Of a stretch of DNA of 64,000 nt, positions 34,680 to 44,659 are shown piece by piece. Position 1 is the first letter of the stretch. Each line of letters starts with the position of its first letter. Both the position numbers and the translations under genes were made by a program. Source of the stretch: Branchiostoma floridae (Eukaryota > Chordata > Leptocardii > Amphioxiformes > Branchiostomatidae); contig NC_049987.1 in NCBI RefSeq assembly GCF_000003815.2, positions 2,882,068-2,946,067 on the forward strand, given 5' to 3'. The notes beneath the pieces are model-generated. The model saw nothing but the letters and a program-made list of their open reading frames with translations. It was not told the origin of the DNA and did no database searches.

Positions 34680-35968
34680 TATTGATGCAAATGAGATTGT
34701 AACAGGTGGTAGGAGTATTCTAGTGTAATCTTCGTGACTGGACCAAAGCTGGCACGTGTCGCACATTGTCATTGAAGGACTGTCAAGCTGAAAAGCATTT
34801 GTTCCTTAAACCTTCATCTGTTAACCACATAAGGTGGATTTGTGTCCACTTTTGTCACTACACGACTCACGAAGGCTACACGAATTGCGTTCTGTGGCTA
34901 CAACGCCCCCTCCCCTGCAGCCTAGCAGCCCGCCATCCCTCGAAGCAAAGAAGCGACCCCTCAAACTTGGCCAACGTGTCCAAAGCAAAGAATTATGCCG
35001 AATTACCGCGAATTCTTTCATATCTTTGCTCTGGGTATCAGTTCTTTTTATTTTCCTTTCTCGCTCATTTAGCGTACGAGTGGTCTGTCCTCATAACAGG
35101 ATGCAGGGAATTGGTGCTGTATGCATCCCCTTTCGCATCTTTTGGTCGTAGTTTTGCTTCCGCAACCTGCATCGCAACATCCGGTACTTTTTAGTGTTTC
35201 CGGTTCCTCCTCTGGTAGGTCTCTTCCTCATCAAATGCTTTCATTGCTGTTTTCCCAGGACTGCCGTGAAGTGAGAGACTCCCAGAAAATAGTTGACTCG
35301 ATTGATGGCGGCGGCCGACCCGACTGAGTGTGCTAAGCCTACGGCGTGGAGTCATGGACTCTGCCGTTATAGTTCCGCTTGAAAGTCATTGCCTTGGGAA
35401 CAGCCTTAATGACACGGTTATGAAACGCCTTGGCCCTATTATAGTTGCCATTAGTTTCCTCTGACGTTTCGCGGGGTCTGGGTGGAGACATTAGTTGATC
35501 AGGTCTTGTAGCGTGACGGTCTTTGTAGGTCACTCTGAGACCTTGCCAAGTTTTCAACGCCGCTAATCTCAGATGTGGTTCTGGGATGGGCACTAAAAGG
35601 TGGGTGTACATCTTCAATGTTCCCCTGCAATACATTTCAATAGAGTCAGGCGAAGGTGTGTAGTTCATCAGAGGTCCCTGCCATTGTCGGGCAAGTCTCC
35701 ACAATATAGTTGCAAACTTCCCGGCTAATTCTTTTCTTTCTGTCTGTAGTTGCACCAACGCGTTTAAATACATCGAATTCAACGTCGAAAACCCTGTTAC
35801 GTCGGTTTCTTTGGTTGTGTTGCAGGCAATCCTGCTTCTCTGCCGGCGGTAGGCCTGCGTTACGTACATACGGAGCGTCATTTCGTTGGTTCCTGAAGAT
35901 GCTGCCGTCATCATCTGTCGAAAGGGTTCCAATCGCCAAACCACTATTCTAGCGGACAGTCTTCGCAT
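34680..35968 (-). pseudogene. Unrecognised 209-codon open frame and downstream relic, copy B
   Basis: An open frame spans 35,339-35,968. Parts of it that also appear in copy A are SPDSIEMYCRGTLKMYTHLL, PIPEPHLRLAALKTWQGLRV, PRPRETSEETNGNYNRAKAF and HNRVIKAVPKAMTF. Further down (35,150-35,310) INRVNYFLGVSH and a basic stretch (RCRLRKQNYDQKMRK) also match copy A, with frame changes. There is no known domain, signal peptide or membrane segment. Conservation of peptides between diverged copies suggests a real protein once existed, upstream of the four-exon gene. Confidence 0.45.
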
Positions 35969-35999
35969 TCTCCGTAGTCATGACCCTTTTAGAGTTTCC

Positions 36000-36715
36000 C
36001 ATCTCTAGCTGTCGAGCAAACGTCTTTGTAAATTTCACATGATGATCCGGGCCAGTAGGCAGACCTCTCTCGAAGATCCGGCACGAAGATGGCTTCTTTT
36101 TCTTTTGATGTTACAAGAGAATAAATTTATTAAACACATCAAGCAAACCCAGTCTTCAAGAATTTTGTCCATATTACTTTATATATAGTAGCATTATAGA
36201 CCCCGGCAGACAGATACATACTATGTTCTGTAACCAAAATTGTAGTGATCCCCCCTCCTAATGATCATATTATGACCAGACCCTACCAATATACATATCA
36301 TAACTGCCTAAGAAGTTTTAAAGTCATGTTGAAATCTAAATACAACAGATAAGGAATGGAAGTAGGGTTGTACATCTATAAATCAGCATCACCTAACACA
36401 GAATATATTGTTTTGAATATTGTATGACACACTGGCTTGCAGTTACTTTACACACTGTACACATTGTACATTTCTAGACACCCAACTGAGAAATCTAATT
36501 GAGCTATGAGGAAGACATCTTGAAATGATAAATTTCAGTTTAATTTAATAATATAGATTAACCTATCGTTAGAATATTTCATACATGTTCTATGTATACC
36601 AACAGGAGCCACTATGCATACAATGACAGAGACCTGGAATGCAGTGTCGGGAATGTACCAGAATTCCCAAACTTAATGCAAGAGACTAAACAGTGCATAG
36701 TTACAAACATAACTA
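36000..36715. other. No gene recognised
   Basis: AT-rich and specific to copy 2. No motif seen. Confidence 0.4.
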
Positions 36716-37366
36716 TTACAGGGGTGCCTGTGGCATCGATGACACAACAGCATCCAGGAATAACAATGATACAACAGCATCCAGGAAGAACAATGGAGTA
36801 CTTGGGCACAATGTATCATGAGCAGTCACTAAGGGAGGTGGCAACATCTGACATGGTACAAACGAGGGGGAATGACACACTATGCCAATACTCTCCACCA
36901 TCCACAAGCCATCTCTCATTACAAGTACTGGTAGCCACTGGATCATTGCCAGTTCTGTGCGATGTTGTGCAGTACCAAGGGAGAGGCGGATGAAGTAGAG
37001 AACCCTACCAAAGTTCACGTGCAACGATTGTCCAGACATATCCTTGACACGGTTCTGGGTGGATCCACTCTTTGACAGCATGTCGATGTAAGATGAGCAG
37101 GTGCTGGTGGCTGGGTTGTCCGTCATGGCACAGGCCGGAACTTGACGTCTTGGCCGCTGCAGCCTTGCCGTGAAGTACCTGGTGGCCTCTCTTGGTATGT
37201 TGGCTGCATTGGCGCCTGTGACTCTCAAAATGAGAGCAACATGACAAGAAATTGGACATAGTGGAACATCGGGCATTTCCAAACCTAACAGAAAACCTAA
37301 CATAGATTGATATTGCACCCAAGGGAATTCACCGATTTTTGCAACACAATGCACCTTACATTCCAA
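36716..37366 (-). CDS. 216-codon open frame, possibly transposase C-terminal domain
   Basis: An uninterrupted minus-strand frame runs from ATG at 37,366. It contains LHVNFGRVLYFIRLSLGTAQ, then ELAMIQWLPVL, DGLWMVES and SFVPCQMLPPPLVT. The alternation FGRV.YFI...L, LA.I.W and a late SFVP..M box resembles the BAH-like C-terminal region of animal KDZ/EnSpm-type transposases, from memory. The end of the frame holds a doubled FLDAVVS from a 27-bp tandem repeat. It abuts the long-TIR transposon. The family is uncertain; a chance long frame is possible. Confidence 0.4.
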   Translation of the reverse strand: MECKVHCVAKIGEFPWVQYQSMLGFLLGLEMPDVPLCPISCHVALILRVTGANAANIPREATRYFTARLQRPRRQVPACAMTDNPATSTCSSYIDMLSKSGSTQNRVKDMSGQSLHVNFGRVLYFIRLSLGTAQHRTELAMIQWLPVLVMRDGLWMVESIGIVCHSPSFVPCQMLPPPLVTAHDTLCPSTPLFFLDAVVSLLFLDAVVSSMPQAPL

Positions 37367-37559
37367 CCTAATACTTGAATTTCATGATGTCTGGGCTGGG
37401 ACAGCTTACACATTTTCCATCAGCCCTTCTTCCAAAACCTTGCACAGCCTTTAAAAGGTACACACGTCATCCTGACACAAGAGAGACACCGAGTCTTCAA
37501 GTAATCCTTACATTACGGCATTAGCACAGGTGGTCCTTCTAACAAGACACACGCAACCA

Positions 37560-39085
37560 AGTTTTTCCACCAAACCTTACGTAACGGCCATGGTCAGGAC
37601 TGACAAATTTCCGACAAAGCTTACATTACGGAAGTGGTCAATTATGACCAGGTCCTGCTGGGGCCAATTGCCTGCCCGTTATCTCTAGCTGCCAATTTTT
37701 CACCAAACCTTACGTTACGGAAGTGGTCAATTATGACCAGGTGAACCTGAGGTCCTGCTGGGGTCAGTTGCCCGCCCGCTATCTCGGGTTGCCATTTTTT
37801 CTATCAATCGGAAGTGGTCAATTGGGATTTAATAGCGCCGCTTAACGTGCGGCACGCAAAATCCAAACATTCAGGGCCCCAACGAAAACACGAACACGAC
37901 ACTTGAGATTTCACACAACAGTCATCGTTACATCGACACGAAAATATGAAACGTTGGAGCCGACTGTTTGTGGTGGAGACACAGCCTGGGCTGATAAACA
38001 GGTCAAAATTTGCCAAAATTTTGGTCAACTCAAAAATATTTACGTACCCACACATGTTTCTGTGTGATTCTTTAAGTTCATGTTTACCAAAATCGTGGGA
38101 GAATGCTTCATTTTCGTCCAAATTTTGCCCCACTGTTGCAGGCACTCGGAATGACCGGCAGCTATCAAATTCACACTGCAGCATGCTCGCCTGGACTGGC
38201 ACGTGTTGAGCAAAATGTGACGCCCACGTGTAACGTTACTTCTCCCGACTAGAGAACCGTGTAAACGAAGGTCATACTACACATTTTACCTGATAAACAT
38301 TTTTCGAAATGTTTTAGATTATGTCATATTATTTTTCTTGTACGTGAACCTCGCTTAACAGAAGCTCGGTGACAGCTTGTGTACTGATGCCATGCTAGAT
38401 TCTCCCAACAGCCGGATTTTTCCAGCTGCGGGCCTTGCGATAGGGACAAAATGTAGTGCACGCAATGGTTTTGAGCGCACAACAGTCACTTTCGGCAGCG
38501 CTGGCGTGATCAGAAGTCACTTATCTAACAACATCTACTCTCTAAAAACATAGCACGTTATGATATGTTTTCCAGCTTTTTATATTTTCATGTCTATATG
38601 TAGACTGTTTCGATATAACGATGACTGTTGTGTGAAATCTTAAGTGTCGTGTTCGTATTTTCGTTGGGGCCCTGAGTGTTTGGATTTTGCTTGCCGCACG
38701 CGGCGCTAATCCTAATTGACCACTTCCGTAATGTAAGGTTTGATAAAAAAACACACGGCAATAGCAACCCGGGACCCAGCAGGACCTGGTCCTAATTGAC
38801 CACTTCCGTAACGTAAGGTTTGGTAAAAAAATTGGCAGCTAGAGATAGCGGGCAAGCAACTGACCCCAGCAGGACCTGGTCCTAATTGACCACTTCCGTA
38901 ACGTAAGGTTTGGTGAAAAATTGTCAGCTAGAGATAGCGGGCAGGCATGACTGTTACGTAAGGTTTGGTGAAAAATTGACAGCCCGAACTGAAGGAAACT
39001 GGGCACTTGAACGAGCGAGCTTCCATAATGTTACGTTTGTCGGAAATGTGTCAGTCCTAGTCTATGTAAGGTTTGCCAGACTGTA
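37560..39085. mobile_element. DNA transposon with long inverted arms and subterminal repeats
   Basis: The left arm (37,560-37,960) and right arm (38,590-39,085) are inverted copies. For example gcaaaatccaaacattcagg at 37,857 pairs with its complement near 38,680, about 95% alike. Within each arm a unit of about 85-100 bp containing cggaagtggtcaatt recurs: left at 37,630, 37,718 and 37,809; right near 38,720, 38,790 and 38,890. Outer ends share gtcggaaatgtgtcagtcc. Copy 1 lacks the element. Arm length and repeated subterminal units suggest a foldback or long-TIR DNA transposon whose transposase family I cannot assign. Confidence 0.75.
37804..38202 (-). CDS. 132-codon Cys-rich ORF inside the long-TIR element
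   Basis: ATG at 38,202 begins MPVQASMLQCEFDSCRSF. The C-terminal third carries CRCNDDCCVKSQVSCSCFRW and GPECLDFAC, a C-x-C-x3-CC-x5-C-x-C-x5-C-x4-C arrangement that could bind zinc, similar in spirit to CXC (tesmin-type) domains. This part lies in the left inverted arm, so the coding sequence extends into the repeat. The frame is short for a transposase, and upstream exons may be missing. Confidence 0.45.
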   Translation of the reverse strand: MPVQASMLQCEFDSCRSFRVPATVGQNLDENEAFSHDFGKHELKESHRNMCGYVNIFELTKILANFDLFISPGCVSTTNSRLQRFIFSCRCNDDCCVKSQVSCSCFRWGPECLDFACRTLSGAIKSQLTTSD

Positions 39086-39099
39086 CTCTGTAAGCAGAT

Positions 39100-39617
39100 C
39101 GCATGAGTTTAAATTTTAAAACTGAAATTCCCAAGGGAGACATGAATGAACCCCTGGTGTAGATTTTATTCTTCCCAGCCATTGCAGACTGTTATGAAAA
39201 CACAGTGATGTGTTACAATCGATACCCCGTTGTTTTGTAAGTTTTTTTGTAAGTTCTTGAAATGCCCCATGTTTCACAATGTCCAATATCTAGCCACTAC
39301 TGTCATAATCTGTGAGCTGCACTGCCTCTGGTTTTCGGTATTGCGATGTCAGCATACTGAAACCATCAGTTGAAGGGGAGCTGTACTCTTGATCCTCTGG
39401 GTCCTCCCATTCTTCTTCTGGGTCCTCAGTTGGTGGTGCATGGTCTTCCTCCTCAAAGGATGCGTTCGTTCTTGTCACGGGTTTAAGAGCTTGAGAACAG
39501 TTCCCTTCTAGCTTATGTCACCGCCTTCAGCTGTGCGTCAGGGTCTGTGACTAAAGGACATGGTGGTAGTTGTTCAAGCCATTGCATGAGTTGGGACAAC
39601 TCAAACATCTGTTGCAT
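39100..39617. other. No gene recognised; short acidic frame
   Basis: A 62-codon minus frame (39,290-39,478) is acidic (EEEDHAPPTEDPEEEWEDPE). Such composition occurs in N-terminal regions of transposases, but there is no other support. Confidence 0.3.
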
Positions 39618-39801
39618 AGATGTTCCAAAAAATAAATGTGGAGGAGGGGTGGAAGAGGTGCAAAATCAGGTTTTGTCCCTACGCTAGTTCCAATGCAGAG
39701 ATTGCCCAAACCCTCCCTATATCCCAATACAAAATGCTCAAACCATACGCTAGTTCCCAATCCAGTCTCTTCCACTCCCTCTGGTATTTTTTGGAACATC
39801 T
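39618..39801. mobile_element. Short inverted-repeat element (MITE)
   Basis: The element begins AGATGTTCCAAAAAATA and ends with the inverse TATTTTTTGGAACATCT; similarity continues inward through ggtggaagag to about 35 bp. It is 184 bp and non-coding. The target duplication is unclear. It is absent from copy 1. Confidence 0.65.
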
Positions 39802-39921
39802 GGTATTTTTATATCGCCATGGCGGAAGCAAATCTCAGAATGATTTGGACAATTCGGTCATTGCAATGTTGTACAAAAAGATAGCTAAAATAGCACAGTC
39901 AATATTATTACTCATACATAC

Positions 39922-40907
39922 CTCGATCGAAGTCCGTGGGCTTTGTTGTACCGTGACGACCATGGAATGTCTGACGGCCACCAAGTAGGCCTCTTCGCAG
40001 GATCAGTGTAGTTACGTAGCGCAGTGTTTGGATTTAGGGTCCTAATCCATTTCACTAATTATGACGTGTAGCGAATCTCCTTGTTGCCTAGATGTGCGAC
40101 TGGCTTGCCGGGCTTCATCAAAATGGCCTTAGTTGCTGCCCTTGTGTTAGCGTCTGGAAAAGACAGTGATAATAATTTAACATCTGCAAGCTAGACTAAG
40201 GCTAATGTCACATTTCAACAAAGGGGCCCGGCCGGGTTACGAAAAGTACGATATAAAAGACAACAGAATCACAAACAAAATAAAAAGTAATTCAACAGCA
40301 TGTCTTGTCCTTATTTATTGGCATAGCCATAGACCTTTTTTTAGACAATTTTTCGTTTCCGCAAGCAGTTCGGCCGGGCCCCTGAGAGGAAAAGTGACGT
40401 AGGCCTACATCATATCATTTCAATTCCTAGCGTAAAAAACAAGCTCAACTGAGAATGCATTTAAATTTCTGGTAGATTTGAATTTTTCAAAAACTGTATG
40501 ACTAATTATCTTAAGCTCATAAAGTGAGGAATTTGTTTGTTAGGTTACATATTATTACCAGGTATGTTAGGGATAAGACACAAAATAGCGCATGTAATGA
40601 TGAATATGAAAAAGAGCGGTTTCTCGGTACTATCTAAAAAAATCCATTCCTGACGACCCTACATTTAAGATAAAGATAAGATATGCAACACACCAATTTT
40701 ACCTTGTCCTTCCTGACGTTTGGCCCAGTCTTGCATGACACCTACAATGGTGTCCGTCATGGGCTGAAACAGTCCCGTGTACAGAAACTGACCGACAGGG
40801 TTGTCCTGCATCATGAAGGCTGGCATGTTCTTGTTCATGCTGGCTTGTACTTTGGCCCGACACTTACTCCAGTGGGAACGATACCACCTTTGCAAGGGTT
40901 CAACCAT
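39922..40907 (-). pseudogene. NRF-1-like gene fragment, two spliced exons with one stop
   Basis: The coding ATG may be at 40,907-40,905. Exon 1 (40,703-40,907) includes MNKNMPAFMMQDNPVGQFLY and GVMQDWAKRQEGQ and ends G|gtaaaa. Exon 2 (39,922-40,153) follows a strong acceptor (tcactgtcttttccag); the phase fits (G+AC). It reads through ANTRAATKAILMKPGKPVAH and LGNKEIRYTS, a TAA, then VKWIRTLNPNTALRNYTDPA and KRPTWWPSDIPWSSRYNK up to ag|gtatgt. P.WWP.DIPW is the hallmark of the NRF-1/Ewg DNA-binding region. One stop in an otherwise open 77-codon exon means recent decay or a sequencing difference. Later exons are not found. Confidence 0.5.
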
Positions 40908-41009
40908 TGTAGTCGGAGATAGTGGAAGAAGCGAGAAGACGTGAAGTTTGAAAATGTGAAATAAGTATGCCACCACGCTGAAATGGATGCTGTTTTTATT
41001 ACATCTATC

Positions 41010-41340
41010 ATGAATGAGTTCCACGCCGAATTCGCGCCCAGGCAATGCTGGACACGCGAGCACCACCGCTAGTGCGTGGCAGTACATCGGACGAGCGCCG
41101 TCGGCACGGCGTGGCCGATTGCTAGCGCGAGTGTTTTCACGAGAAATCAACCATCTTACCTGCCGCCCCTGTGGCATTCTACTGGACCGCACAGGATGAC
41201 TAAATGCGCGTTTTCTCTTTGCACTAAATACTCTAGTGGCAGGTGAGGTAGTGCACCTGTGTCTAGAGATCACGTGGACGCTCCCAGGCTTAATTCTGTT
41301 TCTAACAAATGCGCAATCAGGTCGGAGACGTCCCAATAGA
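41010..41340 (-). promoter_or_regulatory. CpG-rich block with a possible first exon
   Basis: Unlike its surroundings, this stretch is GC-rich and full of CpG (gcgccgtcggcacggcg and similar). On the minus strand a short ATG exon (41,160-41,177) ends in a strong donor (ggcag|gtaagat). It lies 250 bases upstream of the NRF-1-like exons on the same strand, so it may have been their promoter and leader exon. The frame is also open across it to 41,336. This is inference from composition and position. Confidence 0.35.
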
Positions 41341-41821
41341 TTATTAAAATGCTAGTCGTATCGTTCACCGGCGTGGCCACTATATAGACTATAGACAAAT
41401 TCTACACGAAAATACCTCCTGTGGACATACGTGGCTTATTTCCCGACATTTTCTCCGTGTGACCGTGCGACAGAGCTGCAGACTCCTTCGGCGGCTGGAG
41501 TACCTGTGGTCTGATATCTATTCATGCACGTGCCATTTTATAGTTCGATGGTATCGCCTAATTCATCCTTAACGCTGTCTTTTCTTACAATTACTTTGAA
41601 TTGCATTGTACCCGTTACTTTGACATTACCATCACTACACTTGGCATGTATTCCTCTTCCCCAAGCAAGCACATGGTCGGCATCAATTCCCTCACTACTA
41701 GTATGCTCTTTCGACATGTCTTTGCCGCTCTATGATAGCGCACCTCAACGTTCTAATGAATGCTTCTGTTTTCCTTGCTCGTCCCTAGAAAACATTTCTG
41801 GCACATTGAAAATCTCCTATC
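41341..41821. other. No gene recognised
   Basis: From 41,640 it matches 8,640 onwards of copy 1. No coding pattern is seen. Confidence 0.4.
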
Positions 41822-41937
41822 AATCAATCAATCAATCAAATGGTTTATTCAAAATAAAACAAGACACTGGCAACCGGAGGTTGAATTACGGCCTTGCTGT
41901 ACAGCTCCACTGCGCTACAATTACAATAAAATCATCT
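41822..41937 (-). mobile_element. 5'-truncated LINE 3' end with (TTGA)n tail
   Basis: On the minus strand a short 3' UTR piece ends aataaaccatttgattgatt, a (ttga)n tail. It interrupts sequence that is continuous in copy 1 near 8,825-8,850 (attgaa..., then gcacactgagccgc). The insertion is therefore younger than the duplication. Confidence 0.65.
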
Positions 41938-42289
41938 ATGCACATTGAGCCGCAGAATATCCAACGTTATCTTCAAATGTCAATTGTTGATAGGTCACTG
42001 TAAAGTGTTGATATGTCCGTTGTTTCCAAAGTTGCACTGTCTTGCGGCTCTGGCTTCAGTCACTTACACGTTTTTCCGCTCTTCTTATCCTTTGCTGTGG
42101 ATAAATGACATGTGTTTGATCCGATGCACTGTGGATGTCCATTTCTTGCAGCGAGGCCTTAGTGGCTTCTTGGTTCTTTTGTACCTAATGTTTGTCTATG
42201 GCTAGCAGTCGGATTGCACTTGAAACTTCTGTTGGAATTATAATTATCAAATAACTTTCTGCATCACGCCTACACAGCACTCCCTTTCG

Positions 42290-42690
42290 ATGTGTTCGTA
42301 AACTTTACATACACCTGGTCCAACAAAAGTGTTAGGATGGGGGCGACTGCGTGAACCATCATCTCGTCGAATGATCTATTGTCATTGAAACTGCCAGCCT
42401 CTCTTTCAACATGCCCTTCACATAGCCATCTTTTACTAATCCACGCCATTTAAACAGTCTATCTGCCTGTAAAAACTTCCCGGCTGTAAATGTAGCTTTC
42501 TAGCTCTCGTATAGCTAAGACTTCCTGAATTCATTAACCTGAAGCCTGCTCTAGTCGCAGTTATACCCCTGAAAAGGATTTCATCAGAAAAGAGAGCTAT
42601 ATTTGCCATTTCACAGTATTTCTCTAACATGTTAACTGGATATGTTTCTTTTCCTGTTAGCACAATCGGAATCCAGCTGCCATCTCTAAA
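42290..42690 (-). pseudogene. Tyrosine recombinase relic, copy 2 (catalytic Tyr kept)
   Basis: An open frame of 75 codons (42,436-42,663) with upstream DGSWIPIV carries LTGKETYPVNMLEKYCEMAN, SDEILFRGITATRAGFRLM and SLSYTRARKL. The phrase LFRGI.....G..L....SLSYTRAR is a family marker of Crypton/DIRS-like tyrosine recombinases. In another frame DRLFKWRGLVKDGYVK follows, with the presumed nucleophile Tyr in DGYVK, but about 25 residues holding the conserved His/Arg segment are missing. These enzymes cut and rejoin DNA through a phosphotyrosine. This one is dead. Confidence 0.7.
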
Positions 42691-42724
42691 TTGATCGGTC
42701 TAGATTCTAAACTACTAGATTCAC

Positions 42725-44650
42725 TACAGGTTTACATAAAGTCCGCTTTGCAGCATTTAACACAGAAGTTCCTCAAACGCAAATGATTATTATAACTGAA
42801 TCATATCATGTGTAGACTAACACCAAAACGTCTCAAGAGGTGTTCAGTGTCTTTTGCAGAGGCATGCTCACTTTCTTCGTTAACATCATTGGCTGTGGGC
42901 AGTCGGCCTTTGACAAACATAAAAGATTTTTCCCAAGTCAGGACCTTTTTTTTCATTCTTATTGTAAAACCTTGCTTAGCCTAGTAGCTTAAAGTGCAGG
43001 CACACCGTTGCCATACTCCGCTTTAATTAATTTGTTTCGTGTGTCGATCTTCAGCTTTGCCTTTCGTCTCCCGACACGCTGAACAGTTGTGACATCGTCG
43101 AACACAACTAACTACACAAGGGAACTTTCAAGTTTTGTTGAACTAATTAGTAAGCTATGGCAGCCCATATAGCCCCTTTGAATGAATCCATAATTAAGAA
43201 GTTGTTTTAATATGTAATCACTTGGGAAGATTAATAACAATATTAAAATATTATCATTCCTAAAATGGTATCCTGACCTAATCTAACTGAATTATCCAGT
43301 CACAGCCAGGTGGAAAACAGAGACAAAACAAATGCAAATATTTATGATCATGCAGCCGCTCTCTCATTGGTCAAATCATTAATATTCGTTTTGTCATTGA
43401 CTAAATTGGTAATTGTGATTGACAGCCTGGATAGGTCTACCAGACGCTCACAGGTGTGTTGACATCTACCGCGGATATGCATCACTGTCCTTGGTAAAAA
43501 TAGCCCCGCTGCGACAAAAATAGGACCCATTTCTTAACCATCTTAACTATTGTTAACAAGCTAGATATTTCGTTTCTGGTCACTGACATTTTCTACAGTT
43601 AGGATTTGATTGCTAAAGTATTATAATTATTGATTTGGACTAAATGTGACAACTGTCAAAATTCAATGCGGATGAATACAACCTCAAGCCTTTGTTAGTA
43701 GTCTGGGATTTGCGATAGTACAGGTGGCACGTCGTGGTGTGAGGTTGTTGTGCAAGCGTGGCTTTGTGTCCGTCTTTGTATTGTTTCTGTGCTGCAAGCT
43801 CCTCAGCCTCAAGCTAATTTTATATTGCGTGTGTTTATAAGTCGCTTATAAATATGGTGGTAAATTTAGAATCGTCATTTTTGAAGTTAGAATGATACTT
43901 GAGGGCTACGTTTAAACTTCAAACCCAATTAAGCCGCCTCCCCCCTCCCCACATTCCCATTTCTCTCAGTCTCAACCAAAGCTGTCTGAGGATGTAAACA
44001 AAGCTTGCCAAGCGTGTACCAAGGATGTACATCCCATCCTGTGTTGACCACAAATAGCACAGCTGTTGAGTGGTGGTTGGGTTGGTGTTCTGGTAAAACA
44101 TGTCCGACAAATGCTACTACCTGGTCAGCAAAAAGTGTGTTTGCCTACCTCTCGGACATTTATTCAGCAGTTTAATTGTTATGGTGATTTTGTGTAAGGG
44201 AATAAACGTCTGCGGATTTAGTTACACATTTTTTTCTACCTATATTCTACATGTGTGTAGCTGTGGTGTACGTGATATTTTCCCTAAATGTCATCTTATC
44301 CTTAACCTCTCTCTCAGTTCCGTTGTTAAATAGTCCGGAATTTTCGCAACCTCTGAGATGTGGTAGGAAAATTTCGTCTTCATCATTCCATTATTATTTT
44401 TCCATGCCGCTGCAGTGGTTTTCCGAACTATTATCCTTTCCTAACTGGATATTTGTCACATTGCTGCTACTCTGATATGCTGCTAATTTCCCCATTGATT
44501 TTCTCGCCAATTATACTTTAAAGTTGATATGATTTAGGTGTATGCTTTTGGTACAATGGTGTCTCCGATCGTCACGTCGCCTTTGCTGGCGTTTCTATGA
44601 ACTAATTATCCTGGATTCAACTGACAACTCTTGCACTAGAACGGTTTTCT
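42725..44650. repeat. Well-conserved duplicated block without a gene, copy 2
   Basis: Counterpart of 10,180-12,000. The open frames are not shared between copies, so it looks non-coding. Confidence 0.5.
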
Positions 44651-44659
44651 AGTCTTGTT

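Noticed and set aside
36592-36993. 133-codon plus-strand frame
   Set aside because: It overlaps the minus-strand 216-codon frame, which shows better protein-like blocks; its repeated QQHPG comes from the same short tandem repeat.
39551-39799. 82-codon minus-strand frame as a gene
   Set aside because: It coincides with the inverted-repeat MITE at 39,618-39,801 and has no motif.
41822-41841. (CAAT)n run as a simple microsatellite
   Set aside because: It is the tail of a truncated LINE, since the adjacent 95 bases are also absent from copy 1.
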